A DNA stretch of 64,000 nucleotides from Marinilactibacillus piezotolerans (GCF_900169305.1 NZ_FWDP01000004.1:1426001-1490000), one strand, 5' to 3'. Numbered from the stretch's first letter, positions 41,798 to 50,905 are shown. Program-made: numbers and translations. The notes: generated from the sequence alone by a model not told the origin.

Positions 41798-43168
41798 TTA
41801 TACCATCTTTCTAGGATCAGTGTAGTGATCAAAGTCTGTTTCGGAAAGTACCCCTGCAGACATCACCACTTCTTTTAATGTTTTTTCTTCTTCGTAAGCC
41901 TGTTTCGCTAACCGACTGGCTTTATCATATCCAATAACAGGTGTCAGTGCTGTTACCAGCATCAGCGACTGATCAACGTAATGCTGCATCCGGCTTTCGT
42001 TTGCCTGCAGATCGGTTAAGCAGCGCTGGTTGAAACTTTCAAGACCATCCGCCAGCAGTGTAATGGACTGAATCACATTATAAATAATGACTGGCATATA
42101 GACATTCAATTCAAAATTGCCTTGCGATGCAGCAATTCCGATTGCGGTATCATTCCCCATGACCTGTACACAGACCATAGTCAATGCTTCCGCTTGTGTG
42201 GGATTTACTTTTCCCGGCATGATCGAACTACCCGGTTCGTTAGCTGGAATCGTAATTTCTGCAAACCCTGTTCGAGGTCCGCTGGCCAGCCATCTAATAT
42301 CGTTGGCCATCTTCATGGCATTCGCAGCCAGCGACTTCAATGCCCCGTGAAAGTATACAAAAGAATCTTTGCTGGATAAACCATGAAATTTATTTTCTTT
42401 CTGAGTAAAAGGCTCTTTCGTCCAGCGGTTCATTTTCTGAATCGCCCGCTCTGAAAACTCCGAAGCTGCATTTAACCCTGTACCAACTGCCGTACCGCCT
42501 AATGGCAAGGCATAAAGAGACTCCAGTGCAGTGCGCAGCATATACTGGTTTTGTTGAATCATTCCCAACCAACCATCAATTTCCTGTCCAAAGGTCAATG
42601 GCGTAGCATCCTGAAGATGGGTCCGCCCAATTTTAATGGTGTCCTTATACCGATCTTTCAATTCAATCAGTGTCTCTTCTACTTTTGCTAGTACGGGCAG
42701 CAATCTCTCATTCACTTTTAAAATTGCAGCGATCTGCATCGCCGTCGGGAAAGTGTCGTTTGAACTTTGTCCTTTATTCACATCATCATTAGGATGGATC
42801 CAGTTGTCCGGCTGCCCCTGTTCTTCGTTTGCGATGTGAGCAATCACTTCGTTCAAATTCATATTAGTCTGTGTTCCGCTGCCGGTCTGCCAGACAGATA
42901 ATGGAAACTCAGTATTTAATATCCCCCATAGCAACTCATCGCATACTCCAGAAATAGCTTCTGCTTTCTCTTCCTCTAAAAGATCCAGTTCTGCATTTGT
43001 CAGCGCTGCTGCTTTTTTGATTAAGCTCAAGGCTTGGATAACTTCAGTCGGCATCTTCTCTTGTCCGATCGGAAAATTTTCTAAACTTCTCTGCGTTTGC
43101 GCGCCCCATTTTTTAGAAGCGTCAATCCGGACAGTTCCCATAGCATCTGATTCGATTCTTTCTTTCAT
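41798..43168 (-). CDS. fumC: Class II fumarate hydratase
   Basis: FumC interconverts fumarate and L-malate. The 456-residue enzyme has SGSGTQTNMNLNEV (about 95-108), GRTHLQDATPLTFGQE with the catalytic His of THLQD near residue 183, and the mobile loop GSSIMPGKVNP (313-323) with the catalytic Ser. The ATG at 43168 gives the family's usual MKERIESDAMGTVRIDASK start. The frame stays open to 43273, but that codon overlaps the -10 box of the apparent promoter. It stands in an operon with the methyltransferase gene, within the segment that interrupts the rplL-rpoB order. Confidence 0.95.
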   Translation of the reverse strand: MKERIESDAMGTVRIDASKKWGAQTQRSLENFPIGQEKMPTEVIQALSLIKKAAALTNAELDLLEEEKAEAISGVCDELLWGILNTEFPLSVWQTGSGTQTNMNLNEVIAHIANEEQGQPDNWIHPNDDVNKGQSSNDTFPTAMQIAAILKVNERLLPVLAKVEETLIELKDRYKDTIKIGRTHLQDATPLTFGQEIDGWLGMIQQNQYMLRTALESLYALPLGGTAVGTGLNAASEFSERAIQKMNRWTKEPFTQKENKFHGLSSKDSFVYFHGALKSLAANAMKMANDIRWLASGPRTGFAEITIPANEPGSSIMPGKVNPTQAEALTMVCVQVMGNDTAIGIAASQGNFELNVYMPVIIYNVIQSITLLADGLESFNQRCLTDLQANESRMQHYVDQSLMLVTALTPVIGYDKASRLAKQAYEEEKTLKEVVMSAGVLSETDFDHYTDPRKMV

Positions 43169-43271
43169 TATTTGCACACTTTCTAAGTTGGTAGTCTTTT
43201 TATTCGTCTCATCTGTTTTTTCATCAATACTTGACTGAAAATAATTTATTTTATTTTCATGATCCTTATTC

Positions 43272-43299
43272 ATTTTACCGTATTGCTTAAAAATATCAA
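43272..43299 (-). promoter_or_regulatory. Candidate promoter of fumC
   Basis: -35 TTGATA (43294-43299), 16-base spacer, -10 TAAAAT (43272-43277). It places transcription start downstream of the in-frame ATG at 43273, supporting the later start at 43168. Confidence 0.55.
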
Positions 43300-43323
43300 A
43301 AAATATCCTAAAAAAATCTTACT

Positions 43324-43354
43324 AATAAAAAAAGAGGTGCTCAAGCACCCCTTT
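43324..43354 (-). terminator. Terminator of the uracil permease gene
   Basis: Stem AAAGAGGTGCT/AGCACCCCTTT (from 43331 to 43354) with a minimal loop, then seven U on the minus strand. Confidence 0.88.
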
Positions 43355-43366
43355 AAAAGATTTTAT

Positions 43367-44659
43367 TTAAAGTTCAGAGTCGAATACTTCTTCCCTTGGA
43401 AGGATCTGGTTCAAAATCACTCCGGTAATGGCACTAAGAGCTGTTCCAGAAAGCGTTACTACGCCTGCCAGGTCAAATACCGCTCCGCCCAACCCTATGA
43501 CGAGCATGGAGCTGGCAATGATCAGATTCCGCGACTGATTGAAGTCAACTTTGTCTTCGATCATGACTTTCAATCCATTGCTGGCAATAACACCGTAAAG
43601 CAGGATCGACATACCGCCTAGGACCGCATTAGGCACTGTAGAGATCAATGCGGTGAATTTCCCTAGGAAACTCAACCCAATCGCAATAAATGCGGCATTT
43701 CTAATGACTGAGACAGAAGCGATACGGGTAATGCCGATAACCCCAGTGTTTTCACCATAGGTAGTATTTGCCGGTCCACCGAAAAATGCTGAAACGGCCG
43801 TCGCTGCTCCATCGCCAATCAACGTTCTAGACAGTCCCGGATTTTTTAAGAATGGTCGATCTACGATTTTTCCTAAAACAGTGTGGTCTCCAATATGCTC
43901 TGATATCGTCACTAAAGCAATCGGCAGGATCGCCCAAGTTTCAGGCCCTAAATAAAAATCATAAGAATTAAAATGTTCTGTTTGAAACGGCAGGTAAAGT
44001 TCAGGTAGCGCCAGCCAGTTTGCTTCTAAAACCGGTGTGAAATCTACGATTCCAAGAAGCAAGGCAATCAGGTATCCAGCGACAATCCCCGTTAAAAACG
44101 GAATGACTTTGAACAACCCTTTTGCTTTGGTATTAATAAACGCCGTAATTAAGAACGTTGCTACGGCTACGATGACATTCCGCCAGTCGCCATCTGCTAC
44201 TAATCCCGCGTTTTGCACTGCATTCCCTGCCAATCCAAGACCAATTACCATAATCATCGGACCGATGACAATCGGCGGCAGCAGTTTATCAATCCAGCTT
44301 GTTCCCACTACTTTTACCACACCTGAAACAATGATATACAGCAGTCCAACCAGCACAACGCCGGTTTGAGCTGCGCTGATATCACCACCCATTTGCTCAA
44401 TGGCAATCTGCATGGCTGCAATATATGCAAAAGAAGAACCTAGATAAACGGGTACTTTTGCTTTCGTCGCAATCTGATAGATCAGCGTACCTACTCCACT
44501 TGCTAACAACGCAACAGAGACAGGAAGCCCTAATAAGATCGGCACCAAGATCGTTGCACCAAACATTGCAAACACATGCTGCAAGCTTAAAAACAATCCG
44601 GTCGCTAATGCCGGTTTATCCTCCACATCTAATATCAATGGTTGTTTGTGTACTGCCAT
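43367..44659 (-). CDS. pyrP: Uracil permease (NCS2 family)
   Basis: A 430-residue nucleobase:proton symporter. The TM3 motif PVYLGSSFAYIAAMQ and the TM8/TM10 region with SEHIGDHTVLG (His-Glu substrate-binding area) and FGGPANTTYGENTGVIGITR define the UraA/PyrP subgroup that imports uracil. About 14 membrane segments can be placed. The gene is preceded by a PyrR-binding hairpin and an attenuator terminator, which independently supports the pyrimidine role. It is a single-gene unit between ftsW and fumC. Confidence 0.95.
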   Translation of the reverse strand: MAVHKQPLILDVEDKPALATGLFLSLQHVFAMFGATILVPILLGLPVSVALLASGVGTLIYQIATKAKVPVYLGSSFAYIAAMQIAIEQMGGDISAAQTGVVLVGLLYIIVSGVVKVVGTSWIDKLLPPIVIGPMIMVIGLGLAGNAVQNAGLVADGDWRNVIVAVATFLITAFINTKAKGLFKVIPFLTGIVAGYLIALLLGIVDFTPVLEANWLALPELYLPFQTEHFNSYDFYLGPETWAILPIALVTISEHIGDHTVLGKIVDRPFLKNPGLSRTLIGDGAATAVSAFFGGPANTTYGENTGVIGITRIASVSVIRNAAFIAIGLSFLGKFTALISTVPNAVLGGMSILLYGVIASNGLKVMIEDKVDFNQSRNLIIASSMLVIGLGGAVFDLAGVVTLSGTALSAITGVILNQILPREEVFDSEL

Positions 44660-44705
44660 AGTTGATCTCCCTTTCTGGTTTTAAGTGATTTTCTGTATTT
44701 TGCGC

Positions 44706-44737
44706 AAAAAAATACCCTTTGCTTTTTAAGCAAAAGG
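44706..44737 (-). terminator. Attenuator terminator of pyrP
   Basis: Stem CCCTTTGCT/AGCAAAAGG (44715-44723 with 44729-44737), followed by a U-rich run on the minus strand. It stands before the pyrP start and after the PyrR-binding hairpin. Confidence 0.8.
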
Positions 44738-44856
44738 ACCTTAAAATCAGATGGATATCTTTTTCTCCTTCACCAAACTTCTTACTCTTCACCTTTTTAT
44801 ACTAGGCGTCGTCAGAAACTTCATCTAAAGAGAAAATGATTATGTAGCGCTTCTCC

Positions 44857-44878
44857 ATCCTTTTTTACCTCACAGGAT
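44857..44878 (-). promoter_or_regulatory. PyrR-binding (anti-antiterminator) hairpin
   Basis: In the pyrP leader the RNA reads AUCCUGUGAGGUAAAAAAGGAU: an AUCC/GGAU stem around a UCCnGnGAGG-type loop, the signature bound by PyrR-UMP in Bacillota pyr operons. Binding favours the downstream terminator when pyrimidines are plentiful. pyrR itself is not in the window. Confidence 0.8.
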
Positions 44879-44905
44879 AAAATTTAAAGGAATTTTGCTT
44901 TTGTA

Positions 44906-44934
44906 ATTGTAGCAATTTCTGCAGGAAGTTGCAA
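44906..44934 (-). promoter_or_regulatory. Promoter of pyrP
   Basis: -35 TTGCAA (44929-44934), 17-base spacer, -10 TACAAT (44906-44911). It gives a 240-base leader. Confidence 0.78.
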
Positions 44935-44944
44935 CTGTAAATTA

Positions 44945-44979
44945 CAAAAAAACGCTCTGAGTATCCTCAGAACGTTTTT
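44945..44979 (-). terminator. Terminator after ftsW
   Basis: Stem AACGCTCTGAG/CTCAGAACGTT (44951-44961 with 44966-44976, one mismatch), followed by seven U on the minus strand. Confidence 0.88.
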
Positions 44980-44995
44980 CTTCAAAAGCCGCTGA

Positions 44996-46153
44996 TCATT
45001 TCTTTCGGCTTCTTTCTATATTATCTCTAGCTGATATATTCAGTACTAACCCGACAGCAGCCGACAAGATCAACATACTGGATCCTCCGTAACTTAATAA
45101 CGGAAACGTCATACCAGAGATCGGCATCAATCCGACAACACCGCCGACATTGATCGCTGCTTGAATTAGAAACAGTGTTGCAATTCCAATACACATCATG
45201 GATTCGAAACTTTTCTTCGAGCGGATTCCGATTAAATACATACGAGAAATAATTAGTGTCGAAAGAATCAGAACAAGCAAGATTCCAAACAAGCCTAACT
45301 CTTCCCCTGTAATCGACAGGATGAAATCCGTATAGGGCTCTGGCAAATATCCTGTCTTCTGTACGCTATTGCCGATTCCTACTCCAAACAGCCCTCCCCG
45401 ACTCAAAGCATAATAAGATTGCACTAGTTGCAACCCGGCGCCTTCAGCCAATGCAAAAGGATCCCAAAACGCCAAGAACCGCTGATACTGATAATGCGGA
45501 AGGAAAGGCAAGTGTTCTCCGTAAGTTCGGACCAGTAATAATATTCCCGAAACAACTGCTGCTCCAATAGCACTGATCTTTAATCCGAATTTAGCTGAAA
45601 CTCCACTGGCCATAAGCAGCACACAGCTGACCGCCGAGATCACAATCGCTGCCCCAGTATCCGGCTGGATAAAAATCAGTGCAACAATAAAGCCGACCAA
45701 TAAACCAGGCGCTAATATAGAATTTAAAAATTCGTTTGTAATGACCTTTTGTCTTTTAGACAGCATGTATGATAAATACCAAATGACGACCAGCTTGGCA
45801 AATTCAGCAGGTTGGATATTGAATAGAGGGGTTTCGATCCAACCTTTTGCACCATTGATCTCTCTCCCGAAAAACAGGAGAACCAATAATGTAAAAGCCG
45901 TTCCGATCGTCACCAGCATAACTAACCTTTTCTTTTTCAATACCCTGAAAGGGAACAAGAATCCCAAGAACGCTAGAATCATGCCGATCGTTACAAATAT
46001 CGATTGACGAATCAAGTAATACTGGGGATCATCAAAATCTTGAAGCGCCACATAACTGCTGGCACTATATACCATAACCACACTGAATAAAGACAAAATC
46101 AAATAAGGAATAGCAAGGTATTTATCTGCATGTTTGATTCTTTCTTTAACCAT
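44996..46153 (-). CDS. ftsW: SEDS-family peptidoglycan polymerase, FtsW type
   Basis: A 385-residue membrane protein with ten predicted helices. FtsW is the septal peptidoglycan glycosyltransferase acting with a cognate class-B PBP. The subgroup is suggested by GMTFPLLSYGGSSMLILSAAVGLV near the C-terminus (FtsW-type), against the IPLPFISQGGSS of the neighbouring RodA-type gene. NGAKGWIETPLFNIQPAEFAKL is the conserved SEDS loop with the catalytic Asp/Glu environment. It follows rodA by 43 bases, and the pair ends in a terminator. The division into FtsW and RodA is from motif only. Confidence 0.85.
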   Translation of the reverse strand: MVKERIKHADKYLAIPYLILSLFSVVMVYSASSYVALQDFDDPQYYLIRQSIFVTIGMILAFLGFLFPFRVLKKKRLVMLVTIGTAFTLLVLLFFGREINGAKGWIETPLFNIQPAEFAKLVVIWYLSYMLSKRQKVITNEFLNSILAPGLLVGFIVALIFIQPDTGAAIVISAVSCVLLMASGVSAKFGLKISAIGAAVVSGILLLVRTYGEHLPFLPHYQYQRFLAFWDPFALAEGAGLQLVQSYYALSRGGLFGVGIGNSVQKTGYLPEPYTDFILSITGEELGLFGILLVLILSTLIISRMYLIGIRSKKSFESMMCIGIATLFLIQAAINVGGVVGLMPISGMTFPLLSYGGSSMLILSAAVGLVLNISARDNIERSRKK

Positions 46154-46196
46154 TCTCGGCTTCCTCTCCTTTATCCGTTATTTTACCGACCAGCCT

Positions 46197-47387
46197 TTAC
46201 GCACCCGGATAGAAGTCTTCTCCATCTCCAGAGAAGAAGTACGATTTATGGTGATAACGCATGGACATGATCAAGCCGATTCCCATCATGTTTCCTAAAA
46301 GAGAGGATCCACCTTGAGAAATAAACGGCAGTGGAATTCCTGTCATAGGAAGCAAGCCAATACTCATACCGATATTTTCTAAAACGTGGAAGGCGATCAT
46401 CATAATGACACCTGTCGCAATATAAGCATAAAATTCATTTTTAGTATCATAAACGATTTTTACCATATGATAAATTAAAACAAAATAGATGAAGATCAAA
46501 AAAGCTCCACCGATAAATCCAAAATTTTCTCCTATAGTTGAAAAAATCATATCAGATTCTCTAACCGGGATGTGGACTTCAGTAGTACCAAGACCTTTAC
46601 CAAATATGCCGCCAGATCCTATTGCTTTAAACACTTGCGTTACCTGATATGATGTATCGGATGTCCCTTGATAAGGATTAAGCCATGTATCGATACGGGC
46701 GAACTGATAGTTGCTGAATCCAAGCTGTAGTAAAAAGTCACGATTATAGACAACTAATAAAATCAACGTAGTTCCTAATCCGGCTACTGCTAAAAAAGCC
46801 GGTAATAAAATTTGCCACTTAATCCCTGACAACAGAACCACTCCAATAAAGACTGCCAAATACACCAGGGTGGTTCCCAAATCGTTCTGCAATAAAACAA
46901 GTGCGGTCGGAATAGCAGAAAACAAGGCTAGCTTTCCAATTAATTTAAAGTCACTAGCATAATCGCGATTCTGATAGTGACTGTTATGGCGGGTAACAAG
47001 CCTTGCCAACATTAGGATGTATGGAATCTTTACAAATTCTGAAGGTTGGATCGTACCGATCGGACCCAAACGAATCCAAGAACGAGCTCCTGTAGCTGTT
47101 TCTAAATTTCTATCATAAAATAAACTGGTAAGAATGAGTAGTAGAATGCCGCCTATATAGAGATAGGTAGTCATTTTCCAAAGCTGCTCTGAATCAAATT
47201 GCATAATTACACAGACTGCAATGGCACCTAGTCCATACCAAACAGCTTGCATAATGGTCGGCGCAAGTCCCGCTCCACCCATTAAAGCAGTGGTCGAATA
47301 AATCATACTGATACTGATCAACGCTAATAGCATGACGGTTAGTATGATTCCATAGTCAATTTTTTGATTTTCTTTATTGTTGCTCAT
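46197..47387 (-). CDS. rodA: SEDS-family peptidoglycan polymerase, RodA type
   Basis: A 396-residue membrane protein with about ten helices. RodA is the glycosyltransferase of lateral or peripheral wall synthesis. Diagnostic pieces are GARSWIRLGPIGTIQPSEFV, LLQNDLGTTLVYLAVFIG and the C-terminal LLPMTGIPLPFISQGGSSLL. It lies upstream of a second SEDS gene of FtsW type, a tandem inserted between rplL and the rpoB region. An extended -10 element at 47466-47471 (TGT-TAAAAT) is the best promoter candidate. Confidence 0.9.
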   Translation of the reverse strand: MSNNKENQKIDYGIILTVMLLALISISMIYSTTALMGGAGLAPTIMQAVWYGLGAIAVCVIMQFDSEQLWKMTTYLYIGGILLLILTSLFYDRNLETATGARSWIRLGPIGTIQPSEFVKIPYILMLARLVTRHNSHYQNRDYASDFKLIGKLALFSAIPTALVLLQNDLGTTLVYLAVFIGVVLLSGIKWQILLPAFLAVAGLGTTLILLVVYNRDFLLQLGFSNYQFARIDTWLNPYQGTSDTSYQVTQVFKAIGSGGIFGKGLGTTEVHIPVRESDMIFSTIGENFGFIGGAFLIFIYFVLIYHMVKIVYDTKNEFYAYIATGVIMMIAFHVLENIGMSIGLLPMTGIPLPFISQGGSSLLGNMMGIGLIMSMRYHHKSYFFSGDGEDFYPGA

Positions 47388-47465
47388 GTTATTTCTCCTT
47401 TAAACGATTCTAATCCTGGTAAGCTTTTGTTTGTCGTTAAAGACAGGGGTTCTCTTCAAAAAAAC

Positions 47466-47471
47466 ATTTTA
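47466..47471 (-). promoter_or_regulatory. Candidate extended -10 of the rodA-ftsW unit
   Basis: TGT-TAAAAT on the minus strand about 80 bases upstream of rodA; the -35 (TATCAA) is weak. Confidence 0.35.
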
Positions 47472-47559
47472 ACAGATTCATTCCGGTATTGATAGGTTTA
47501 TAGGAGATTTAGCAAGAATTCGCCACATAATCGCAAAGGTTTCTTAATGTTTGCGAACG

Positions 47560-47604
47560 AAAAAACATCCGCTTTCTGATCAAGGATTGACCAGAAAGGG
47601 ATGC
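47560..47604 (-). terminator. Terminator of rplJL
   Basis: Stem GCATCCCTTTCTGGTC against GATCAGAAAGCGGATG (47566-47580 with 47589-47604, two mismatches), followed by six U on the minus strand. Confidence 0.9.
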
Positions 47605-47651
47605 TTTAATGTAAGCTATTATTGTTCGCTTACAGATGTGTCAGAACAAAA

Positions 47652-48017
47652 TTACTTAAGTTCTACAGATCCGCCAGCTTCTTCGATTTTAGCTTTAAGT
47701 TCTTCAGCTTCTTCTTTAGAAACGCCTTCTTTAACTGCTGAAGGAGCTCCGTCAACTAATGCTTTAGCTTCTTTCAAGCCAAGACCAGTAGCTTCACGAA
47801 CCGCTTTGATTACTTTGATTTTAGCTGAACCAGCACTTGTTAATTCAACAGTGAATTCAGTTTGTTCAGCTGCTCCGCCTTCTGCAGCTCCTGCTGCTGC
47901 AACTGGTGCTGCAGCTTCAACGCCGAACTCTTCTTCAATTGCGCTTACTAAATCGTTTAATTCAACGATTGTAGATTCTTTTAAATCAGCAATGATTTTT
48001 TCGATATCTAATGCCAT
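47652..48017 (-). CDS. rplL: 50S ribosomal protein L7/L12
   Basis: The stalk protein that recruits translational GTPases. The 121-residue product has an N-terminal dimerisation domain ([20 protein letters not shown]), an Ala/Gly-rich hinge (about residues 36-50, [16 protein letters not shown]) and the C-terminal domain [20 protein letters not shown]. It follows rplJ and ends the unit with a strong terminator; in relatives the ybxB-rpoB genes come next, but here a 6-kb segment intervenes. Confidence 0.98.
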   Translation of the reverse strand: MALDIEKIIADLKESTIVELNDLVSAIEEEFGVEAAAPVAAAGAAEGGAAEQTEFTVELTSAGSAKIKVIKAVREATGLGLKEAKALVDGAPSAVKEGVSKEEAEELKAKIEEAGGSVELK

Positions 48018-48105
48018 TTTATATTTTCCTCCAATTTGATTGTTGTTTTTTTAGTTAAATGATAGTGCATGATGATACTCAAGGAACGCGTTTCCGAATC
48101 GGAAG

Positions 48106-48612
48106 TTACGCTGCTTCCTCTTCTTTTTTCTCTGCAACAGCTTTGATTGCCAATGCAGTGTTTCGAACTGGTGCTTGAAGTACAGATAGCAACATAGAAA
48201 GTAACCCTTCGCGGCTTGGCAGTTTCGCAATTTTGTTGATTTCTTCAACGCTTGCTACTCGACCTTCTAAGACGCCGCCTTTAATTTCTAAAGCTTCTGC
48301 GTCTCCAGCGAAGTCCGCAATGATTTTTGCAGGTGCTACAACCTCTTCATTACTGAACGCTACAGCTGTAGGTCCTTTGAAGACGTCATCTAGCCCTTCT
48401 AAACCTGCTGCTGCTGCTGCACGACGAAGCATTGTATTTTTCAATACACGCATTTCGATTCCAGCGTCACGTAATTGTTTACGCAACTCAGTTACTTGCT
48501 CAACTGTCAATCCACGGTAGTCTACTACGACTACTGCAGCTGCATCTTCGAATTTTTTCGTAATATCTTGTACTAATTCTTCTTTTTGTGCTAAAACACT
48601 TGCTTTGCTCAT
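48106..48612 (-). CDS. rplJ: 50S ribosomal protein L10
   Basis: L10 anchors the L7/L12 dimers to the ribosome and represses its own operon by binding the leader. The 168-residue product starts [20 protein letters not shown], behind GGAGG, and contains [20 protein letters not shown] and the C-terminal helix that binds L7/L12. The open frame extends 21 codons upstream into the leader attenuator; that part is not family sequence. Confidence 0.98.
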   Translation of the reverse strand: MSKASVLAQKEELVQDITKKFEDAAAVVVVDYRGLTVEQVTELRKQLRDAGIEMRVLKNTMLRRAAAAAGLEGLDDVFKGPTAVAFSNEEVVAPAKIIADFAGDAEALEIKGGVLEGRVASVEEINKIAKLPSREGLLSMLLSVLQAPVRNTALAIKAVAEKKEEEAA

Positions 48613-48826
48613 TGATGTTTCACCTCCTGATAGTTGGTAAAGGGCAATAAAAAAACCCCATGTCTCCGCAGACAAAGAGGGATTGTGTGTTAGTATGGTT
48701 ATACATCACAATTATCCTCGGTATGATATTAAGGCCGACGCCACATACTGTCTTCGGTATAATTTAACAGTTTCTGATAGACATCTTCTACTGTTTAGTC
48801 ATCAATGTTCAGTTAATTGCTTAACC
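48613..48826 (-). promoter_or_regulatory. L10 leader of rplJL
   Basis: About 214 bases upstream of rplJ that end in a terminator hairpin just before the ribosome site, the arrangement of the Firmicutes L10 (RplJ) leader. L10, with or without L12, would bind and favour termination. Identification rests on position and architecture, not on an aligned consensus. Confidence 0.65.
48648..48681 (-). terminator. Attenuator terminator in the rplJ leader
   Basis: Stem CCTCTTTGTCT/AGACATGGGG (from 48681 down to 48656) with GCGG loop bases, then seven U on the minus strand, 35 bases before the rplJ start. Confidence 0.8.
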
Positions 48827-48832
48827 TGCATA

Positions 48833-48861
48833 AGTATAGCAAGCTGCACTCTGCAGGTCAA
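48833..48861 (-). promoter_or_regulatory. Promoter of rplJL
   Basis: -35 TTGACC (48856-48861), 17-base spacer, -10 TATACT (48833-48838). Confidence 0.87.
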
Positions 48862-48886
48862 GAATTAATTGTAAAATTTCAAAAAA

Positions 48887-49579
48887 TTATTTAACTGTTG
48901 AAGAATCAACTTTGACACCAGGGCCAAATGTGCTGGCAACAGCCATATTTTTGATATAAACACCTTTTGAGCTTGAAGGTTTTGCTTTTACGATCACATC
49001 GTGAAGCGCAGCAAGGTTTTCTTGCAGTTTGTTTACGTCAAAAGAAACTTTTCCGATTGGAACGTGAATGTTTGATTGACGGTCAACACGGTAAGTGACT
49101 TGTCCAGCTTTGATGTCGTTAACAGCTTTCGCTACATCTGGAGTAACTGTACCAGTTTTAGGGTTTGGCATTAGGCCTTTTGGTCCTAAGATACGTCCTA
49201 GTTTACCTACTTCAGCCATCATGTCCGGCGCTGCAACAACAACGTCGAACTCTAACCATCCACCTTGTACTTTTGCAACCAGGTCGCTGTCGCCTACAAA
49301 GTCAGCTCCAGCTTCTTCTGCAGCTTTCGCAGCGTCTCCTTTTGCGAAAACAACAACAGTTGATGTTTTACCAGTTCCGTGCGGCAATACCATTGCGCCA
49401 CGGATTTGCTGGTCAGCTTGTTTAGGGTCTACACCTAGACGGTATGCAACTTCAATTGTTGCATCGAATCCAGCGTAGTCGATTTCTTTTACTAATTCTA
49501 GTGCTTCAGCAGCATCATAAAGTTGTTCTCTATTGACTTTCTCTAAAGCAGCTAAAAACTTTTTACTTTTCTTCGCCAT
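48887..49579 (-). CDS. rplA: 50S ribosomal protein L1
   Basis: L1 forms the mobile stalk that guides deacylated tRNA out of the E site. The 230-residue protein contains [20 protein letters not shown] and [20 protein letters not shown] and ends with [19 protein letters not shown] precedes the ATG. It follows rplK after a 146-base spacer that can fold into a nested structure. Confidence 0.98.
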   Translation of the reverse strand: MAKKSKKFLAALEKVNREQLYDAAEALELVKEIDYAGFDATIEVAYRLGVDPKQADQQIRGAMVLPHGTGKTSTVVVFAKGDAAKAAEEAGADFVGDSDLVAKVQGGWLEFDVVVAAPDMMAEVGKLGRILGPKGLMPNPKTGTVTPDVAKAVNDIKAGQVTYRVDRQSNIHVPIGKVSFDVNKLQENLAALHDVIVKAKPSSSKGVYIKNMAVASTFGPGVKVDSSTVK

Positions 49580-49622
49580 GATTATTTCCTCCTTGTTGTG
49601 GTATTAACGGTTTAACCTCCCA

Positions 49623-49704
49623 CTTGTTCTCCTCAGTACGCCAAGATCTTATCCGCTAGTCTATAGAGACTTCAGGCAGATCAAGCGACTAGGGAGACAG
49701 CAAG
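49623..49704 (-). promoter_or_regulatory. Foldable spacer between rplK and rplA
   Basis: CTTG and TCTCC on the 5' side pair with GGAGA and CAAG (49701-49704 with 49623-49626; 49693-49697 with 49628-49632), enclosing CTAGTC/GACTAG (49656-49661 with 49687-49692). It might be an L1-binding site controlling rplA, by analogy with L1 autoregulation; this is not established. Confidence 0.35.
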
Positions 49705-49725
49705 AGCTTAGAGTCTCGGGTTTAA

Positions 49726-50151
49726 TTAACCTTCGACAGTGAAGCCCATGCTACGAGCTGTTCCTTCAACCATACGCATAGCAGCTTCTACAGATGCAGC
49801 GTTTAAATCTTCCATTTTTGTTTCAGCGATTTCTCTAACTTGATCACGTGTTACAGATGCCACTTTTTTAGTGTTTGGTTCGCCTGAACCAGACTCAACG
49901 CCGGCAGCTTTTTTAAGCAATACAGCAGCTGGTGGTGTTTTAGTGATAAATGTAAATGAACGGTCTTCGTATACTGAGATAACAACCGGAATGATCATTC
50001 CTGCTTGATCAGCAGTACGAGCGTTAAATTCTTTACAGAATCCCATGATATTTACTTGTGCTTGTCCTAGTGCTGGTCCTACTGGAGGAGCTGGATTAGC
50101 TTTCCCTGCAGGAATCTGCAATTTGACTACGTTTACGACTTTCTTTGCCAC
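49726..50151 (-). CDS. rplK: 50S ribosomal protein L11
   Basis: L11 belongs to the GTPase-associated centre and is needed for RelA activation and thiopeptide binding. The 141-residue product starts at a GTG ([20 protein letters not shown]) behind AAGGAGG. The N-terminal proline-rich segment [20 protein letters not shown] and the C-terminal RNA-binding helix are standard. Its own promoter lies 110 bases upstream. Confidence 0.98.
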   Translation of the reverse strand: MAKKVVNVVKLQIPAGKANPAPPVGPALGQAQVNIMGFCKEFNARTADQAGMIIPVVISVYEDRSFTFITKTPPAAVLLKKAAGVESGSGEPNTKKVASVTRDQVREIAETKMEDLNAASVEAAMRMVEGTARSMGFTVEG

Positions 50152-50264
50152 GAGACATACCTCCTTGATTTGTTTCGCGAGTGGTTAAATGAGGTTATAG
50201 TTTTCCTCTCCCACTATTTAACTGCATGCCAAATATGCATACCGCATATTAGACGTACTGATGT

Positions 50265-50293
50265 ATTCTATAACAATCATATCTATTTGTCAA
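50265..50293 (-). promoter_or_regulatory. Promoter of rplKA
   Basis: Perfect -35 TTGACA (50288-50293), 17-base spacer, -10 TAGAAT (50265-50270). Confidence 0.87.
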
Positions 50294-50320
50294 CAACTAA
50301 TTCAATTTATTTGAACTGAA

Positions 50321-50875
50321 TCAGTCTTTGATTTGTGCGATCTGGTCATACTCAAGTTCTGCGTTTGTTTCACGACCAAACATCTCTACTAAAGCTTTTA
50401 CCTTGCCTTTTTCTGATTCGATTTCTGTAATCGTACCTTCCATACCGGCAAAAGCTCCGGCGATAATTTTGATGCGTTCGCCGATTTCTGCATCGATGTT
50501 GACCTTACGAGGGTTAATACCCATGCTGCGCAAGATTTGATCTACTTCCTCAGGCAATAGAGGAGACGGCTTGCTTCCTGCACCGTGAGATCCGACAAAC
50601 CCTGTTACACCCGGGGTATTTCGTACAATATACCAAGCATCATCAGACATAATCATTTCTACTAATACGTATCCGGGAAACACTTTGCTTGTAGATACTT
50701 TTGTTTCCCCATTTTTTTCTTCATACGTCTGTTCTTCAGGAATCAGCACTTGCAGGATATTGTCTTCCATCCCCATACTTGTAGCTCGTGATTCCAGGTT
50801 TTGTTTCACTTTGTTTTCGTATCCTGAATAGGTGTGCAGCACATACCAGGCTTTTGATAATTCTAATTCGTTCAT
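50321..50875 (-). CDS. nusG: Transcription termination/antitermination factor NusG
   Basis: NusG binds the RNA polymerase clamp, influences pausing and Rho termination and couples to the ribosome. The 184-residue protein has the NGN domain (AWYVLHTYSGYENKVKQNLE, FPGYVLVEM, VRNTPGVTGFVG) and a C-terminal KOW domain (IAGAFAGMEGTITEIESEKG). The ATG at 50875 follows AAAGGAG. Its leader carries a strong intrinsic-terminator hairpin and a good promoter, so nusG is separately controlled from rpmG-secE. Confidence 0.97.
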   Translation of the reverse strand: MNELELSKAWYVLHTYSGYENKVKQNLESRATSMGMEDNILQVLIPEEQTYEEKNGETKVSTSKVFPGYVLVEMIMSDDAWYIVRNTPGVTGFVGSHGAGSKPSPLLPEEVDQILRSMGINPRKVNIDAEIGERIKIIAGAFAGMEGTITEIESEKGKVKALVEMFGRETNAELEYDQIAQIKD

Positions 50876-50905
50876 AATAATCTCCTTTATAAGTGTTTTT
50901 TTCTC

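Noticed and set aside
43169-43273. 35-codon N-terminal extension of fumarase
   Set aside because: The upstream ATG overlaps the -10 box of the apparent promoter and has no ribosome site; FumC proteins start at the position chosen.
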